A stretch of 64,000 nucleotides of DNA from Flavobacteriales bacterium UBA6772 (lineage in GTDB: Bacteria > Bacteroidota > Bacteroidia > Flavobacteriales > Flavobacteriaceae). The stretch spans positions 33,003 through 97,002 of the forward strand of contig CAJIYW010000009.1 in NCBI GenBank assembly GCA_905181765.1, read 5' to 3'. The notes under the pieces were generated by a model. That model did not search any database. It was given only the letters and a program-made list of their open reading frames with translations, and was not told the DNA's origin. Positions 1 through 10,185 of the stretch are shown piece after piece. A program made the position numbers and the translations under genes. How positions within the stretch are numbered: the first letter of the stretch is position 1; every line of letters starts with the position of its first letter.

Positions 1-1
1 A

Positions 2-178
2 GGCAAAACGTATTCTATTCAGTATGCTGCAAATACAAGAGAAGATCTTGAGAGCTACTACAAATTTAATGCTCCTAAATTACAATCAGAAGGTCTTAAA
101 CGATTTGCAGATAAAATGCTAACGTTTAAAACTGAGTTAAAAATTGTAGAGGAGTTTTACCCAATAAGGGCAAAATAA
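2..178 (+). CDS. DUF4286 family protein, C-terminal part (cut by window start)
   Basis: This is an open frame running from the window edge to a TAA at 176-178; the 58 residues visible end in ELKIVEEFYPIRAK. The pattern 'TYSIQYAANT...LQSEGLKRFADKMLTFKTEL' matches the C-terminal half of the small DUF4286 family of Bacteroidetes, proteins of about 100 residues with no known function. In this phylum the gene commonly sits just upstream of ksgA, as here. The start codon and first half are outside the window. The family call comes from my memory of the sequence pattern, not a search. Confidence 0.75.
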   Translation, partial: GKTYSIQYAANTREDLESYYKFNAPKLQSEGLKRFADKMLTFKTELKIVEEFYPIRAK

Positions 179-397
179 TTAAAATAATTTTATGCTTTTT
201 TAAAAACAGAATAAAACCAGTTGAAACAACTGTAGGGTTTCTTTATAGTTTAGGTACCGCTTTAATTATAGCCTCTTTTAGTTTAAAAAACACTACAATT
301 AAATAGCGCGAAAATAAATTCACCCTTCTCATAATTAAAAACAAACTCTAGGTTCTTAATATTGTATATCTCCGAAAAATTATGCAAAATTTAACTG

Positions 398-405
398 TAC
401 CTTTG
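398..405 (+). promoter_or_regulatory. Putative -7 box of the ksgA-mgtE promoter
   Basis: TACCTTTG fits the Bacteroidetes TAnnTTTG -7 consensus and lies 26 bases before the ksgA start. No clear TTG -33 element is seen at the usual 17-19 base spacing. The rest of the 253-base gap between the DUF4286 gene and ksgA holds nothing I recognise. Confidence 0.45.
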
Positions 406-431
406 TTTTTAAGAGGATAAAAACAAAGATT

Positions 432-1235
432 GTGTTTGTAAAAGCAAAAAAACATTTAGGTCAGCATTTTTTAACGGATGAAGGCATTGCAAAAGACATT
501 GCAGATGCTTTAACTGGCATTGGCTATGAGGACGTTTTAGAAATTGGCCCAGGAATGGGCGTTTTAACAAAATATTTATTACAACAGAAAGCAAAAGTTA
601 CTGTCATGGAATTAGACAGAGAGTCTGTTGCTTATTTGCATGATACTTTTCCTTTAGAACATATTAAATTAGATACCTCAGCAGCACACTTCTCTGTTTT
701 AGAGGGAGATTTTTTAAAAAAGGAAATAAAAGAAATATTTCAGAAAAAACAAGTCGCAATTATTGGTAATTTCCCTTATAATATTTCTACTCAAATTGTT
801 TTTAAAGCAATAGAAAATAGAGCGTTTGTGCCAGAGTTTGCAGGCATGTTTCAAAAAGAAGTAGCTAAGAGAATTGCAGAAAAAGAGGGTAGTAAAGTCT
901 ACGGAATTCTTTCTGTATTAACACAAGCTTTTTTCGATGTAGAATATCTTTTTACCGTTCCGCCAACTGTTTTTAATCCACCACCAAAAGTAGATTCTGG
1001 TGTTATAAGATTGGTAAGAAAAAAGGATTATTCTCTTCCTGTAGATGAAAAAATATTTTTCAGAGTTGTAAAAACAGCTTTTAACCAGCGTAGAAAAATG
1101 TTGCGTTCTAGTTTAAAATCTTTCAACCTTTCTGAAACTTTAAAAGAAGACCCTATCTTTACAAAACGTCCAGAACAGTTGTCTGTGCAAGCTTTTATTT
1201 CTCTAACGCAAAAATTAATAGAAAATGGCATTTGA
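432..1235 (+). CDS. rsmA (ksgA): 16S rRNA (adenine1518-N6/adenine1519-N6)-dimethyltransferase RsmA
   Basis: This enzyme dimethylates two adjacent adenines in the 3' terminal hairpin of 16S rRNA, a late step of 30S subunit maturation. The 267-residue length is normal. The N-terminus '[13 protein letters not shown]', the SAM-binding '[12 protein letters not shown]' (about residues 35-46), the catalytic-loop motif NFPYN (near residue 115) and '[11 protein letters not shown]' are all present. The start is GTG at 432, which puts the first Lys-Ala-Lys-Lys at the family position; no ATG is available nearby. It overlaps mgtE by 11 bases, so the two are probably translationally coupled. Confidence 0.95.
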   Translation: MFVKAKKHLGQHFLTDEGIAKDIADALTGIGYEDVLEIGPGMGVLTKYLLQQKAKVTVMELDRESVAYLHDTFPLEHIKLDTSAAHFSVLEGDFLKKEIKEIFQKKQVAIIGNFPYNISTQIVFKAIENRAFVPEFAGMFQKEVAKRIAEKEGSKVYGILSVLTQAFFDVEYLFTVPPTVFNPPPKVDSGVIRLVRKKDYSLPVDEKIFFRVVKTAFNQRRKMLRSSLKSFNLSETLKEDPIFTKRPEQLSVQAFISLTQKLIENGI

Positions 1236-2574
1236 AATTACAAATGAATTTCTCGAAAACCTAGTTGGTTTTATTGATAAAAAAAACGATTCTAAAATAA
1301 AAAATATTTTTGAAGATGTGCATTTTGCAGATATTGCAGAAGTTTTAGATGAGGTTAGTTTTGATGAGGCTATTTATATTATAAAACTTTTAGATAGCGA
1401 AAAAACATCAGAAATTCTTACAGAGTTAGATGAAGATACTCGAGAAAAAATTCTAGAAAATTTCTCAGCAAAAGAAATTGCGAATGAAGTTGAAGAAATG
1501 GACTCTGATGATGCTGCCGATATTATTGGTGAACTTTCAGAAGAACGTCAAAAACGTGTAATTAATGAACTTGAAGACACTGAGTTAGCAGAAGATATTA
1601 AAGAATTATTATCTTATGGAGACGATACTGCCGGTTCTTTAATGGCAAAAGAATTGGTAAAAGTTTACGAAACTTGGACGGTTGCCGGATGTATGCGAAG
1701 AATAAGGGGGCAAGCTCAAGAGGTTACAAGAGTGCACTCTATTTACGTTGTAGATAAAGGAGATAGATTAGTTGGTAGGTTGTCTTTAAAAGATTTAATT
1801 GTTGCCAAATCAGATCAAAAAATTGCAGATATCTCTAAAGCTAAAGTAGATGCTGTAAACGTGAACGAAGATGATGAAACCGTTGCTAGAATCATGGTAA
1901 AATACGATTTGGAAGCAATACCTGTCGTAGATGATAATAATGTTTTATTAGGTAGAATTACAATTGATGATATTGTTGATCTTTTAAAAGAAGAAGCCGA
2001 CAAAGATTATCAAATGGCGGCTGGTTTAACGCAAGATGTAGATTCAGATGATAGTATTTTTGAATTGACAAAGGCGCGTTTACCATGGTTATTCTTAGGT
2101 TTAATTGGTGGTGTTGGTGCTTTTATAATTATGGAAGGGTTTCAAGATGTATTTAGTAAGTATGCTTCTTTATTCTTTTTCACTCCTTTAATTGCGGCAA
2201 TGGCTGGTAATGTTGGTGTACAATCTTCTGCAATTATTGTACAAGGTTTAGCAAATGATGATGTAAAGGGGAGTATTAATAGTAGGCTTTTAAAAGAAAT
2301 GCTGTTAGCGGCTTTAAATGGAGTTATTTTAGCACTTTTCTTATTTCTTTTTGTGTGGGTTTATGAAGGTAAAATAGACCTGGCCCTAGCAATCTCGGTG
2401 TCTTTAGTTGTCGTTATTATTATTGCAGGATTAATTGGTACGTTTGTACCTTTATTTTTAAATAAAAGAGGTGTTGACCCTGCAATTGCAACGGGACCTT
2501 TTATTACAACCTCTAATGATATTTTTGGAATATTAATTTACTTTATGATTGCTAAAATGATTTTAGGAATCTAA
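1225..2574 (+). CDS. mgtE: MgtE family magnesium transporter
   Basis: This is an inner-membrane Mg2+ channel of 449 residues, the usual length. The order is a cytoplasmic acidic helical N domain (about residues 1-135, with repeated '[12 protein letters not shown]'-like units), a pair of CBS domains (about 140-265) and a five-helix membrane domain (about 285-449). The pore region carries '[15 protein letters not shown]', and the last helices carry 'TTSNDIFG' with the conserved Asp. In the family, Mg2+ bound between the N and CBS domains closes the pore. The start overlaps the end of ksgA, and a hairpin terminator follows the stop directly. Confidence 0.95.
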   Translation: MAFEITNEFLENLVGFIDKKNDSKIKNIFEDVHFADIAEVLDEVSFDEAIYIIKLLDSEKTSEILTELDEDTREKILENFSAKEIANEVEEMDSDDAADIIGELSEERQKRVINELEDTELAEDIKELLSYGDDTAGSLMAKELVKVYETWTVAGCMRRIRGQAQEVTRVHSIYVVDKGDRLVGRLSLKDLIVAKSDQKIADISKAKVDAVNVNEDDETVARIMVKYDLEAIPVVDDNNVLLGRITIDDIVDLLKEEADKDYQMAAGLTQDVDSDDSIFELTKARLPWLFLGLIGGVGAFIIMEGFQDVFSKYASLFFFTPLIAAMAGNVGVQSSAIIVQGLANDDVKGSINSRLLKEMLLAALNGVILALFLFLFVWVYEGKIDLALAISVSLVVVIIIAGLIGTFVPLFLNKRGVDPAIATGPFITTSNDIFGILIYFMIAKMILGI

Positions 2575-2610
2575 AAACCTTCCTAAATTAATAGAAAGGT
2601 TTTTTCTTTT
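2573..2610 (+). terminator. Rho-independent terminator after mgtE
   Basis: A nine-base perfect stem, AAAAACCTT (2573-2581) with AAGGTTTTT (2596-2604), is followed by a T-rich tract. It starts within the mgtE stop codon. The flanking A and T runs could also let it act on the opposite strand. Confidence 0.75.
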
Positions 2611-2766
2611 TCTTTTCAATTTTAGATACAGGTTCTTCACCGTATATCCGCAATTACTCCCATTCGTGCAGAAAATAAATTAACCACACATCAAAAATAA
2701 TTTTTACAAGCTTCATAACTATACGGAAAGCCGAGCGTGAAATTGCGGGTTTCCGCAAAACCAACA

Positions 2767-3445
2767 TTAATCTATAATACCTAGTTCTTTTGCTTTTAAT
2801 ATTAAATCTATATTATTAATAGCATTTAAATCTGTTCTTAAGTTTGCTAATTTTGTTTCGATAGACCTTAGTTTAATTTTAATTCCGTCCGTTTTTAGTA
2901 ATAATCCCTTCTAAATTAGCAATTTTTACGTGTTTCGGAAGTTCCTTTAATATTTGAAGCGCTACCTCATCCATTTGGATTTGAACAATATTTCTACGCA
3001 GTATTTTTTGATGTATTTCGTGGGTATAATAATACTCATTGTGCAATATTTTTTGCACTGCAAAACCTATTTCTGTAGCATCGCATTTACTTTTTAATAA
3101 ATAAGCATTAGGGTTTAAATTACTAATTACATTGTACACTCTATTTGTTTCTGTATGCCCCGTAATTACCCCTATTTTAATATCTATTTTATTCTTTCTA
3201 ATGGCTTTTATTAATTCTTCACCTCCTTTTAAATTGGTTTGCTGTGTGGCATTATCAAAACTTAAATCTGTAAATAAGATTTGAAAAGGAGTGGTGTTTT
3301 CGTTTGATTTTATCAACTCAAATGCCGCATCACAATTATTTATAGTCACCACATCAAAACCTCCTAACTCTTTTAAGTAGAAACGTATTCCGTCTAGTGT
3401 TAATTGATGATCATCTGCAATTAAAATTCTAATTTTATCTGCCAT
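2767..3445 (-). pseudogene. Response regulator, frameshifted near its C-terminus
   Basis: The intact part (2879-3445) is a CheY-like receiver starting 'IRILIADDHQLTLDGIRFYL', with acidic pocket DD and the phospho-acceptor Asp in 'LFTDLSF'. It then runs into a helix-turn-helix-like tail. The frame stops early at 2879. The next frame continues from about 2893 with 'TDGIKIKLRSIETKLANL' and ends 'ILKAKELGIID' at 2767, the expected tail of this family. Dropping one A from the A5 run near 2892-2896 (plus-strand T run) restores one reading frame. The gene overlaps the end of the kinase gene. A sequencing error is as likely as real decay. Confidence 0.75.
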
Positions 3446-5445
3446 TTGTTGAGATTTCTATATAAATACTTGTTCCTTTATCTAATGTACTTTCAATAGA
3501 AAAAGTACCGTTAACCTCTTCTATTCGTTCTTGCATATTTTTTAAACCTATTCCTGCTTTCTTTGAAGCAGTGTTAAACCCTTTTCCGTTGTCAGAAATT
3601 GTTAAAGTAAGTGCTTTTTTAGTTTGTTTAAACTTAAGATAACAACTGAGGCTTCTGCATGTGTTTTAGAGTTCTGAATACTTTCTCTAATCACTAAGAA
3701 TAATATTCTTTTTATTGAATTATTAACTCTTTCCAATTTACAGCATCAATTTCTTGCACTTTAATTTTAAAATCGATTTCAAAAAAATCTGAAATTAAAT
3801 TAATAATTTGATTTTTAAAAGACACTTTTTCAAAACTTTCGCTACTTAATTGATGTGATAAATTTCGAACCGTTCCCTTTATAATAGCAAGTTTTTTTGC
3901 TTCTTCTAATTGCTTTCTTTTCGTCAATTCTAAATGCAACATTCTAATATCTCCAGCAACCTCATCATGCAAAGATTTTGCAATTCGCTGGCGTTCTTTT
4001 TCACGTACTTCAATTTGTTTCATTTTAGCTTCAAAAATCAACTTTTTTCTCCTGTTTGTAACAATACTAGCACCAAAACCAAGAAACAAAATACTAGCAC
4101 CTGCACTTAAAAAACCAATTATTTTGTGCTGTCGTTCTGTTTCTAAAGCCAATTGATTTCTAGTGTTTTCTAGTTTTAAGGAAATATTTTCTTTGTCTTT
4201 TTTTTCAGTTTCATACCGAACCTTCGTAAACTTATTTTTTAAAATTCGCTCTCTCTTATGAAGACTATCATTTAATTGTGTGCGCTCTTCTAAATATTTC
4301 CTACCTTTTTCTCCGCGAACTAATTTAGATAAGAGTAACAGGTTTTCTAATTTTTTCGTAGTAGTAAGCAGCTCTTTTGCTGTTTGTAAAGATTTCTTGA
4401 TAAAAAAGATTGCTTTCTTCGTTTCATTATTAGAGGCATGTAGTTCTCCTAATAAGGCGTACGACCAAATTAAACCTCTTTTATACCCTCTTGACTGTCT
4501 AGACTTTAAAACTTCTAAATATCCTTTTAAAGCTAGTTTTTTATCCCCCTGCATAAAGTGACCATAAGAAAGGCCCTCTAATGCTGCTTCGTATCTATAT
4601 GCATTCTCAACCTTAAGATCCGCTACCATCAAACATTTATTAAAATATTCTATTGATTTTGTATAGTTTCCCTCTGATTCGTATGTCTTTGCTAAATGCA
4701 GTTGTAGCCTAGCTTTTTCATATTTCAACTTAATGTTCGGAATTTTTTTTTGGAGTTCAAAAAACTTTAGATAGTTTTTTCTAGCTTCTTCTTGCCTTTC
4801 TAGCCTCCACATAACATTACCTAACCTTTCATACAATAGCCCTGTAAAAAACACTTCTCCTGAAGGCTCTAACAAATGTAATCCTTCAATAATTGAGCTT
4901 TCACCTCCGAAATAGTCTTTTTCTCTGTATTGAAGAGCAGATATCGAAAGCAATCTTCTTCCAGCCTCCAAAGAATCTTTTAATTGAACTGATATCTTTT
5001 TAGATTCACTTAAATAATATAAACTACTATCGGATTTTGCTAAATTATCTCCAGAATTTAAAACCTTAAAAAAAAGGGCCTTATAATAATATTGCTTTCC
5101 TAAAGCAAAAGAGTCTTTCGTTTTAATAAAAAATGTACGAAGTTTCTTTTCTGTTAAAGTTAAATTAGCAAGGTCTTTGTTAAAAAAACTTTTCATACCA
5201 AAAAGAACATACGTTTGTTTAATTACAGAATCTATCTTAGTTTTTTCTGCAATTAAGAATGCTTTTTGAGGTAAATGAGCTTGTTTTGTTTTTCCATATT
5301 CTTCTAATATCAATGCAATAGTATCTCTACTTTCATTTTGAGAAAACACCGATAAATTAACAAATAAAAGTAAAAACAGTATGTTTTTTTTATTAAAAAG
5401 AAAATAATTGGCTCTTTGAAAGAGTTTTAATATGTTCATAAACAC
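3435..5445 (-). pseudogene. Sensor histidine kinase with TPR-like N-terminus, two frameshifts in the ATPase domain
   Basis: The main open part (3712-5445, 577 residues) has a signal-anchor-like N-terminus, a long helical TPR-like sensor region (about 100-400), one membrane helix (about 450-470) and a HisKA_3-type dimerisation helix 'RIAKSLHDEVAGDIRML' with the phospho-accepting His. It stops at 3712, but the ATPase domain continues in other frames: an N-box segment 'ILFLVIRESIQNSKTHAEAS' and then 'ISDNGKGF' and 'GIGLKNMQERI' (G1 and G2 boxes), ending at 3435. Adding one A near 3720 and one A to the A6 run near 3616 restores a full kinase. It overlaps the response regulator by 11 bases, so they form a pair. 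The start could also be the second Met, two codons in. Confidence 0.8.
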
Positions 5446-5654
5446 CTAATAAGGCATGAATGCTAATACCATTAATAATTTCTTCATGTTTCTTCTAGGT
5501 AAGCTTAATTATTTAATCAACTCAAATATACTGATTTTTAATTGCAAGAAACAACTGTTTGTTGTTTTTTAAGATTTGTTTTCTAACGTCATTTTTTGGA
5601 AAATTCATTTCTTAAAAACTAAAAATAGAATTTTAAAATTAAAAATGAGTTGTT

Positions 5655-6182
5655 TTATTGCATTTTCTGAAATAAATCCCAAATGACAACACCTGTAGTT
5701 ACAGAAATATTTAAGGAGTGTTTCGTTCCTAATTGTGGAATTTCAATGCACAAGTCTGAAGCACTGACAACTTCTTGCTGCACTCCTTTTACTTCATTTC
5801 CCATTACAATTGCGTACTTCTCGCTCTTTTTAGGAAAAAAGGTGTTCAGTTTAGTGCTATTTTCTGCTTGTTCAATGGCCAATACTTTAATGTTATCTCT
5901 TTTTAATGTTTCAACTAAACTAAGCGTGTCCTCAACATATTCCCAAGACACAGACTCTGTTGCCCCTAAAGCTGTTTTATGAATTTCTTTATTTGGCGGA
6001 GTTGCACAAATACCACATAAATATATTTTTTCTATCAAAAAAGCATCGCTAGTTCTAAAAACAGAACCAATATTATTTAAGCTTCTTATATTATCTAAAA
6101 CTACAATAATTGGTGTTTTTTCAACGGCTTTAAAAGCATCTACTGAAATTCTACCTAACTCGTTATTCTTTAATTTTCGCAT
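5655..6182 (-). CDS. SpoU/TrmH-family RNA 2'-O-methyltransferase
   Basis: This 175-residue protein has the SPOUT (trefoil-knot) fold motifs: 'LDNIRSLNNIGSVFRTSDAF' near the N-terminus, 'VMGNEVKGV' (motif 2) and 'IPQLGTKHSLNISVTTGVV' (motif 3). Such enzymes methylate ribose 2'-OH in tRNA or rRNA using SAM. The exact target cannot be read from the sequence; the short length fits a minimal SPOUT domain without an extra RNA-binding domain. It is transcribed divergently from mutS. Confidence 0.88.
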   Translation of the reverse strand: MRKLKNNELGRISVDAFKAVEKTPIIVVLDNIRSLNNIGSVFRTSDAFLIEKIYLCGICATPPNKEIHKTALGATESVSWEYVEDTLSLVETLKRDNIKVLAIEQAENSTKLNTFFPKKSEKYAIVMGNEVKGVQQEVVSASDLCIEIPQLGTKHSLNISVTTGVVIWDLFQKMQ

Positions 6183-6270
6183 ACTTTGTGGATAAGTTCA
6201 CTATAAACTGCTACTGAATACTGCTTACTAATTTTTATATTCGCAAAACTAACTTTAATTTTCTAAACAC

Positions 6271-8880
6271 TTGACAAAACAGAAACCAAAAAAAGTAACT
6301 CCTTTAATGAAGCAATACAATGCCATCAAAACAAAATATCCTGATGCAATGTTGCTTTTTCGTGTGGGAGATTTTTACGAAACTTTTGGTGAAGACGCTA
6401 AAAAAGCAGCTGGTGTTTTAGGAATTACATTAACAAAACGTGGTGCAGGAAGTGAGACAGAAACAGCGTTAGCAGGGTTTCCACACCATTCCTTAAACAC
6501 CTATTTACCAAAGTTGGTAAAAGCTGGTATGCGGGTAGCTATTTGCGATCAACTAGAAGACCCTAAAATGACCAAAACCATTGTAAAGCGTGGTGTTACA
6601 GAATTAATTACGCCTGGTGTGTCTTTAAATGATGAAGTTTTACAAAGCAAAACCAACAACTTTTTAGCAGCGGTTCATTTTGATAAAAAACAACTCGGAA
6701 TTTCATTTTTAGATATCTCTACGGGTGAGTATTTGGTGTCGCAAGGAAATGCGGAATACATCGATAAATTGTTACAGAACTTTAACCCCAGCGAAGTCTT
6801 AGTTCAAAAACAACACAAACAACAGTTTTTAGAACTTTTTGAAAACCGATATTACACCTTTTATTTAGACGATTGGGTTTTTCAAAAGGAGTACGCTAAT
6901 GATACTTTACAAAATCATTTTGCCGTAAAAAGCTTAAAGGGTTTTGGAATTCATGAAGTTAAAAACGGAATTATAGCTGCCGGTGCCGTTCTGTATTACC
7001 TATCAGAAACGCAACACAATCAACTAAAACACATACAGGTTATTAGTAGAATTGCAGAAGATAATTATGTTTGGATGGATCGTTTTACTGTCCGCAATCT
7101 AGAGCTATACAGCTCTAATTCTTTAAATGCTGTTACACTTTTAGATGTTATCGATAAAACAATTTCGCCCATGGGCGGAAGACTACTAAAGCGTTGGTTG
7201 GCGCTTCCTTTAAAAAATATAAACGACATTCAAAATCGTCACGAATTGGTGAAGTTTTTTATAGACTCCAACGAATTTTCAGAAACAGTAACCTATCAAA
7301 TAAAACAAATATCAGACTTAGAAAGGTTGATTTCTAAAGTTGCCACAGCAAAAGCTTCGCCAAGAGAAATTGTCTTATTAAAAGATTCTTTAAAAGCTAT
7401 TTTACCTATAAAATCAGCTGCAGAAAACAGCAAAAACCCTACTGTAAAAGCTCTTGGAAATCAGTTACACACAGGAACTGATTTAATTGCTAAAATCTCT
7501 GAAACTTTATTTGACCATGCACCAGTAAATATTAATAAAGGAAATGCAATTGCCACAGGGGTGCATCAAGAATTAGATGATTTACGTGCCATTTCTAATT
7601 CTGGAAAACAGTATTTAGATGACATGCTAGCGCGCGAAACAGAGCGCACGGGAATCTCAAGTTTAAAAATTTCATTCAATAATGTTTTTGGGTATTTTAT
7701 TGAAGTTAGAAACTCTCAGAAAGACAAAGTTCCTGAAGAATGGGTTCGGAAACAAACACTCGTAAATGCAGAGCGTTATATTACCGAGGAGCTTAAAGAA
7801 TACGAAACAAAAATATTAGGTGCAGAAGAAAAAATTCACAAATTAGAACAAGAAATATTTTCTAAATTATTACAATATATAATTCAATTTGTACAAATTG
7901 TGCAAGAAAATGCACAAATAATTGCAAAAATTGACTGTTTACTGTCTTTTTCTGTTTTAGCAATAGACAACAACTATGTGCGCCCTGTTATGGATGAAAG
8001 TACCGATTTAGAAATTAAAAATGGGCGACATCCAGTAATTGAAAAACAGCTCCCAATAGATCAGGCTTATATTGCAAATGATTTAGTACTAAATAGAAAT
8101 CAGCAACAAATAATTATGATTACCGGGCCAAACATGTCTGGTAAGTCTGCTATTTTAAGACAAACGGCACTCATTGTTTTATTAGCGCAAATGGGTAGCT
8201 ATGTGCCCGCACAGAATGCTAAAATTGGTGTTATAGATAAGATTTTTACACGTGTTGGAGCTAGTGATAATATTTCCATGGGAGAATCTACTTTTATGGT
8301 AGAAATGAATGAAACCGCCTCTATTCTAAATAATGTTTCAGAAAGAAGTTTAATTCTTTTAGATGAAATAGGGCGAGGAACTTCTACCTATGACGGAATT
8401 TCGATTGCCTGGGCAATTTCTGAATTCTTACACGAACACCCTTCTAAAGCAAAAACATTGTTTGCTACACATTATCACGAACTGAATGAAATGACGGCTA
8501 CTTTTGAGCGTATTAAAAACTTTAATGTGTCTGTAAAAGAGTTAAAAGACAACATTATTTTCTTGCGTAAATTGGTTTCTGGTGGCTCTAACCATAGTTT
8601 TGGAATTCATGTTGCTAAACTAGCCGGAATGCCAAATGTAGTAATTCACAGAGCTAACAAAATACTAGCACAGTTAGAAAAAAATAATAAAAGTGCAGAA
8701 GTAAAAGATGCTTTAAAGCAAACACAACACGAAGAAATGCAACTTAGCTTTTTTCAACTAGATGACCCTCTTTTAGAAAATATTAGAGAAGAAATTTTAG
8801 CGACCAATATAGATACTTTAACACCTATTGAAGCCTTGATGAAATTAAATGAAATTAAGCGAATGTTACTGAAAAAATAA
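6271..8880 (+). CDS. mutS: DNA mismatch repair protein MutS
   Basis: This 869-residue protein binds base mismatches and small loops and recruits MutL. The mismatch-contact motif 'FRVGDFYETFGEDA' (Phe-x-Glu type, residues about 29-43) is present. The ATPase domain has Walker A 'GPNMSGKS' (about residue 619), Walker B 'LILLDEIGRGTSTYDG' and the 'ATHYHEL' motif. The start chosen is TTG at 6271, since the Lys-rich leader before 'VTPLMKQY' is usual for the family; an ATG at 6307 is the alternative. The gene stands alone, with trmH-like gene divergent and tatA downstream. Confidence 0.97.
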   Translation: MTKQKPKKVTPLMKQYNAIKTKYPDAMLLFRVGDFYETFGEDAKKAAGVLGITLTKRGAGSETETALAGFPHHSLNTYLPKLVKAGMRVAICDQLEDPKMTKTIVKRGVTELITPGVSLNDEVLQSKTNNFLAAVHFDKKQLGISFLDISTGEYLVSQGNAEYIDKLLQNFNPSEVLVQKQHKQQFLELFENRYYTFYLDDWVFQKEYANDTLQNHFAVKSLKGFGIHEVKNGIIAAGAVLYYLSETQHNQLKHIQVISRIAEDNYVWMDRFTVRNLELYSSNSLNAVTLLDVIDKTISPMGGRLLKRWLALPLKNINDIQNRHELVKFFIDSNEFSETVTYQIKQISDLERLISKVATAKASPREIVLLKDSLKAILPIKSAAENSKNPTVKALGNQLHTGTDLIAKISETLFDHAPVNINKGNAIATGVHQELDDLRAISNSGKQYLDDMLARETERTGISSLKISFNNVFGYFIEVRNSQKDKVPEEWVRKQTLVNAERYITEELKEYETKILGAEEKIHKLEQEIFSKLLQYIIQFVQIVQENAQIIAKIDCLLSFSVLAIDNNYVRPVMDESTDLEIKNGRHPVIEKQLPIDQAYIANDLVLNRNQQQIIMITGPNMSGKSAILRQTALIVLLAQMGSYVPAQNAKIGVIDKIFTRVGASDNISMGESTFMVEMNETASILNNVSERSLILLDEIGRGTSTYDGISIAWAISEFLHEHPSKAKTLFATHYHELNEMTATFERIKNFNVSVKELKDNIIFLRKLVSGGSNHSFGIHVAKLAGMPNVVIHRANKILAQLEKNNKSAEVKDALKQTQHEEMQLSFFQLDDPLLENIREEILATNIDTLTPIEALMKLNEIKRMLLKK

Positions 8881-8962
8881 CAATCGTTGAAAAGTTTGAT
8901 TATTTTAAAAGAAAGTAATGTTAAACAAATAGTAGTTTATTCTTTTTATAAAAATAACTCAG

Positions 8963-8970
8963 TATATTTG
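8963..8970 (+). promoter_or_regulatory. Putative -7 box immediately upstream of tatA
   Basis: TATATTTG matches the TAnnTTTG consensus perfectly. It ends only four bases before the tatA ATG at 8975, so transcription from it would begin at or very near the start codon (a leaderless mRNA). No TTG is seen at the expected -33 spacing. Confidence 0.4.
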
Positions 8971-8974
8971 TAGT

Positions 8975-9256
8975 ATGAATAGTACATTCTTATTTATTAG
9001 TGGTCCAGAAGTTATGATTATTATGTTAATTGTGGTGATGGTCTTTGGTGCAGACAAAATTCCTGAAATTGCCAGAGGTTTAGGTAAAGGAATTCGTCAA
9101 GTAAAAGACGCAACTAATGATATTAAAAGGGAAATAAAAGACAGTTCTGATACTACAGGAATTGATACGGATATTGCTAAAGATATTAACAAGGAAATTA
9201 GCAGTGTTAAAGACGATATTGAAGATCTTACCGGTCCAATAAAAAGACAATTATAA
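8975..9256 (+). CDS. tatA: Sec-independent (Tat) translocase component TatA/TatE
   Basis: This 93-residue protein has a single membrane helix (about residues 8-26), then the hinge and amphipathic helix 'FGADKIPEIARGLGKGIRQ' and an acidic Asp/Lys-rich tail. The FG-x-x-K-x-P-E motif is the TatA/B hallmark. TatA oligomers form the pore for folded proteins bearing twin-arginine signals. A second, shorter TatA-like gene lies at 22925-23116. No tatC is in the window. Confidence 0.92.
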   Translation: MNSTFLFISGPEVMIIMLIVVMVFGADKIPEIARGLGKGIRQVKDATNDIKREIKDSSDTTGIDTDIAKDINKEISSVKDDIEDLTGPIKRQL

Positions 9257-9261
9257 GTTTT

Positions 9262-9903
9262 CTAAATTACTCTACTTATTGTTAAACCATCTCTAATTGG
9301 TAACAAGATCGTTTCTATCCTTGTGTCTTCATTCATCATTTTATTATACGCTAAAAGCACTTTTGTATCGGTATCTTTCGGGTCTAATGCGGCAACAACT
9401 TTACCGCTCCATAAAACATTATCAGATAGAATAATTCCACCAGAATTCATCTTATCAATAATTAAATGAAAATAATTAATATAATTAGATTTGTCTGCGT
9501 CGATAAAAACTAAATCAAATTTTTCATCAATTGTAGGAATAATTTCAATTGCATTGCCTACAAACTGAGTTATTTTATTTCTAAATCCAGATTTTTCGAA
9601 GTATTTATTTTGAAGTGTTTCTAGTTCTTCATTTTTATCTATCGTAATTATTTTTCCTTCAGAAGACAAACCCTCTGCTAAACACAGCGCAGAATACCCG
9701 GTATATGTACCAATCTCTAAAATGTTTTTAGGCTGAATTATTTTAGTAATCATAGACAATATTCGGCCTTGAAAAGCACCGCTTAGCATTCTTGGGTTTA
9801 ATACTTTTTGCCAAGTTTCTTTTGTTAACTCATGTAATATCTTTGGTTCTTCTTGTGAATGAGCCACAGCGTAATTGTCTATTTTTTCTGGTAGAAAGTG
9901 CAT
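9262..9903 (-). CDS. O-methyltransferase, caffeoyl-CoA OMT-like family
   Basis: This 213-residue class I SAM-dependent enzyme has the SAM loop 'LEIGTYTGYSALCLAEGL' (about residues 63-80), the metal-site region 'FIDADKSNYINYF' and 'LSDNVLWSGKVV'. These mark the cation-dependent O-methyltransferase family found in many bacteria. The substrate is unknown. It lies 15 bases downstream of the small anti-sigma-like gene and is probably cotranscribed with the ECF sigma operon. Confidence 0.88.
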   Translation of the reverse strand: MHFLPEKIDNYAVAHSQEEPKILHELTKETWQKVLNPRMLSGAFQGRILSMITKIIQPKNILEIGTYTGYSALCLAEGLSSEGKIITIDKNEELETLQNKYFEKSGFRNKITQFVGNAIEIIPTIDEKFDLVFIDADKSNYINYFHLIIDKMNSGGIILSDNVLWSGKVVAALDPKDTDTKVLLAYNKMMNEDTRIETILLPIRDGLTISRVI

Positions 9904-9918
9904 TCTAATTGAGGTGTT

Positions 9919-10182
9919 TTATTCTTTGTTTTTTTCTAATGAAGCTTTTAAATCTTCTCTGTCCTTAGCAGACAGGCAGTGTTTTACATCTTTACAATAC
10001 TGAGCGTGTCCTTTATACAAATTAGATAGCGTTGTATTCTGTTTGGTATACTTAACGCAAATTCTGCACAGAATAAGATGAATATATAACCTTATTTTAT
10101 CTTTTATAGAGGCTTCACTATATTGGTTTTTATCACAAATAGTTGTGGCTTGGTCGCATGTTATTTTTAAATTTCTAAACAT
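9919..10182 (-). CDS. Small putative zinc-binding anti-sigma factor
   Basis: This 87-residue protein begins three bases after the ECF sigma gene. It contains 'HLILCRIC', an H-x3-C-x2-C motif as in ZAS (zinc-binding anti-sigma) domains, preceded by 'KITCDQATTICDKNQ'. No membrane helix follows, so it would be a soluble regulator binding the adjacent sigma factor. The role is inferred from the motif and position. Homologues without a membrane domain commonly accompany ECF genes in Flavobacteria, as I recall. Confidence 0.7.
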   Translation of the reverse strand: MFRNLKITCDQATTICDKNQYSEASIKDKIRLYIHLILCRICVKYTKQNTTLSNLYKGHAQYCKDVKHCLSAKDREDLKASLEKNKE

Positions 10183-10185
10183 TTC

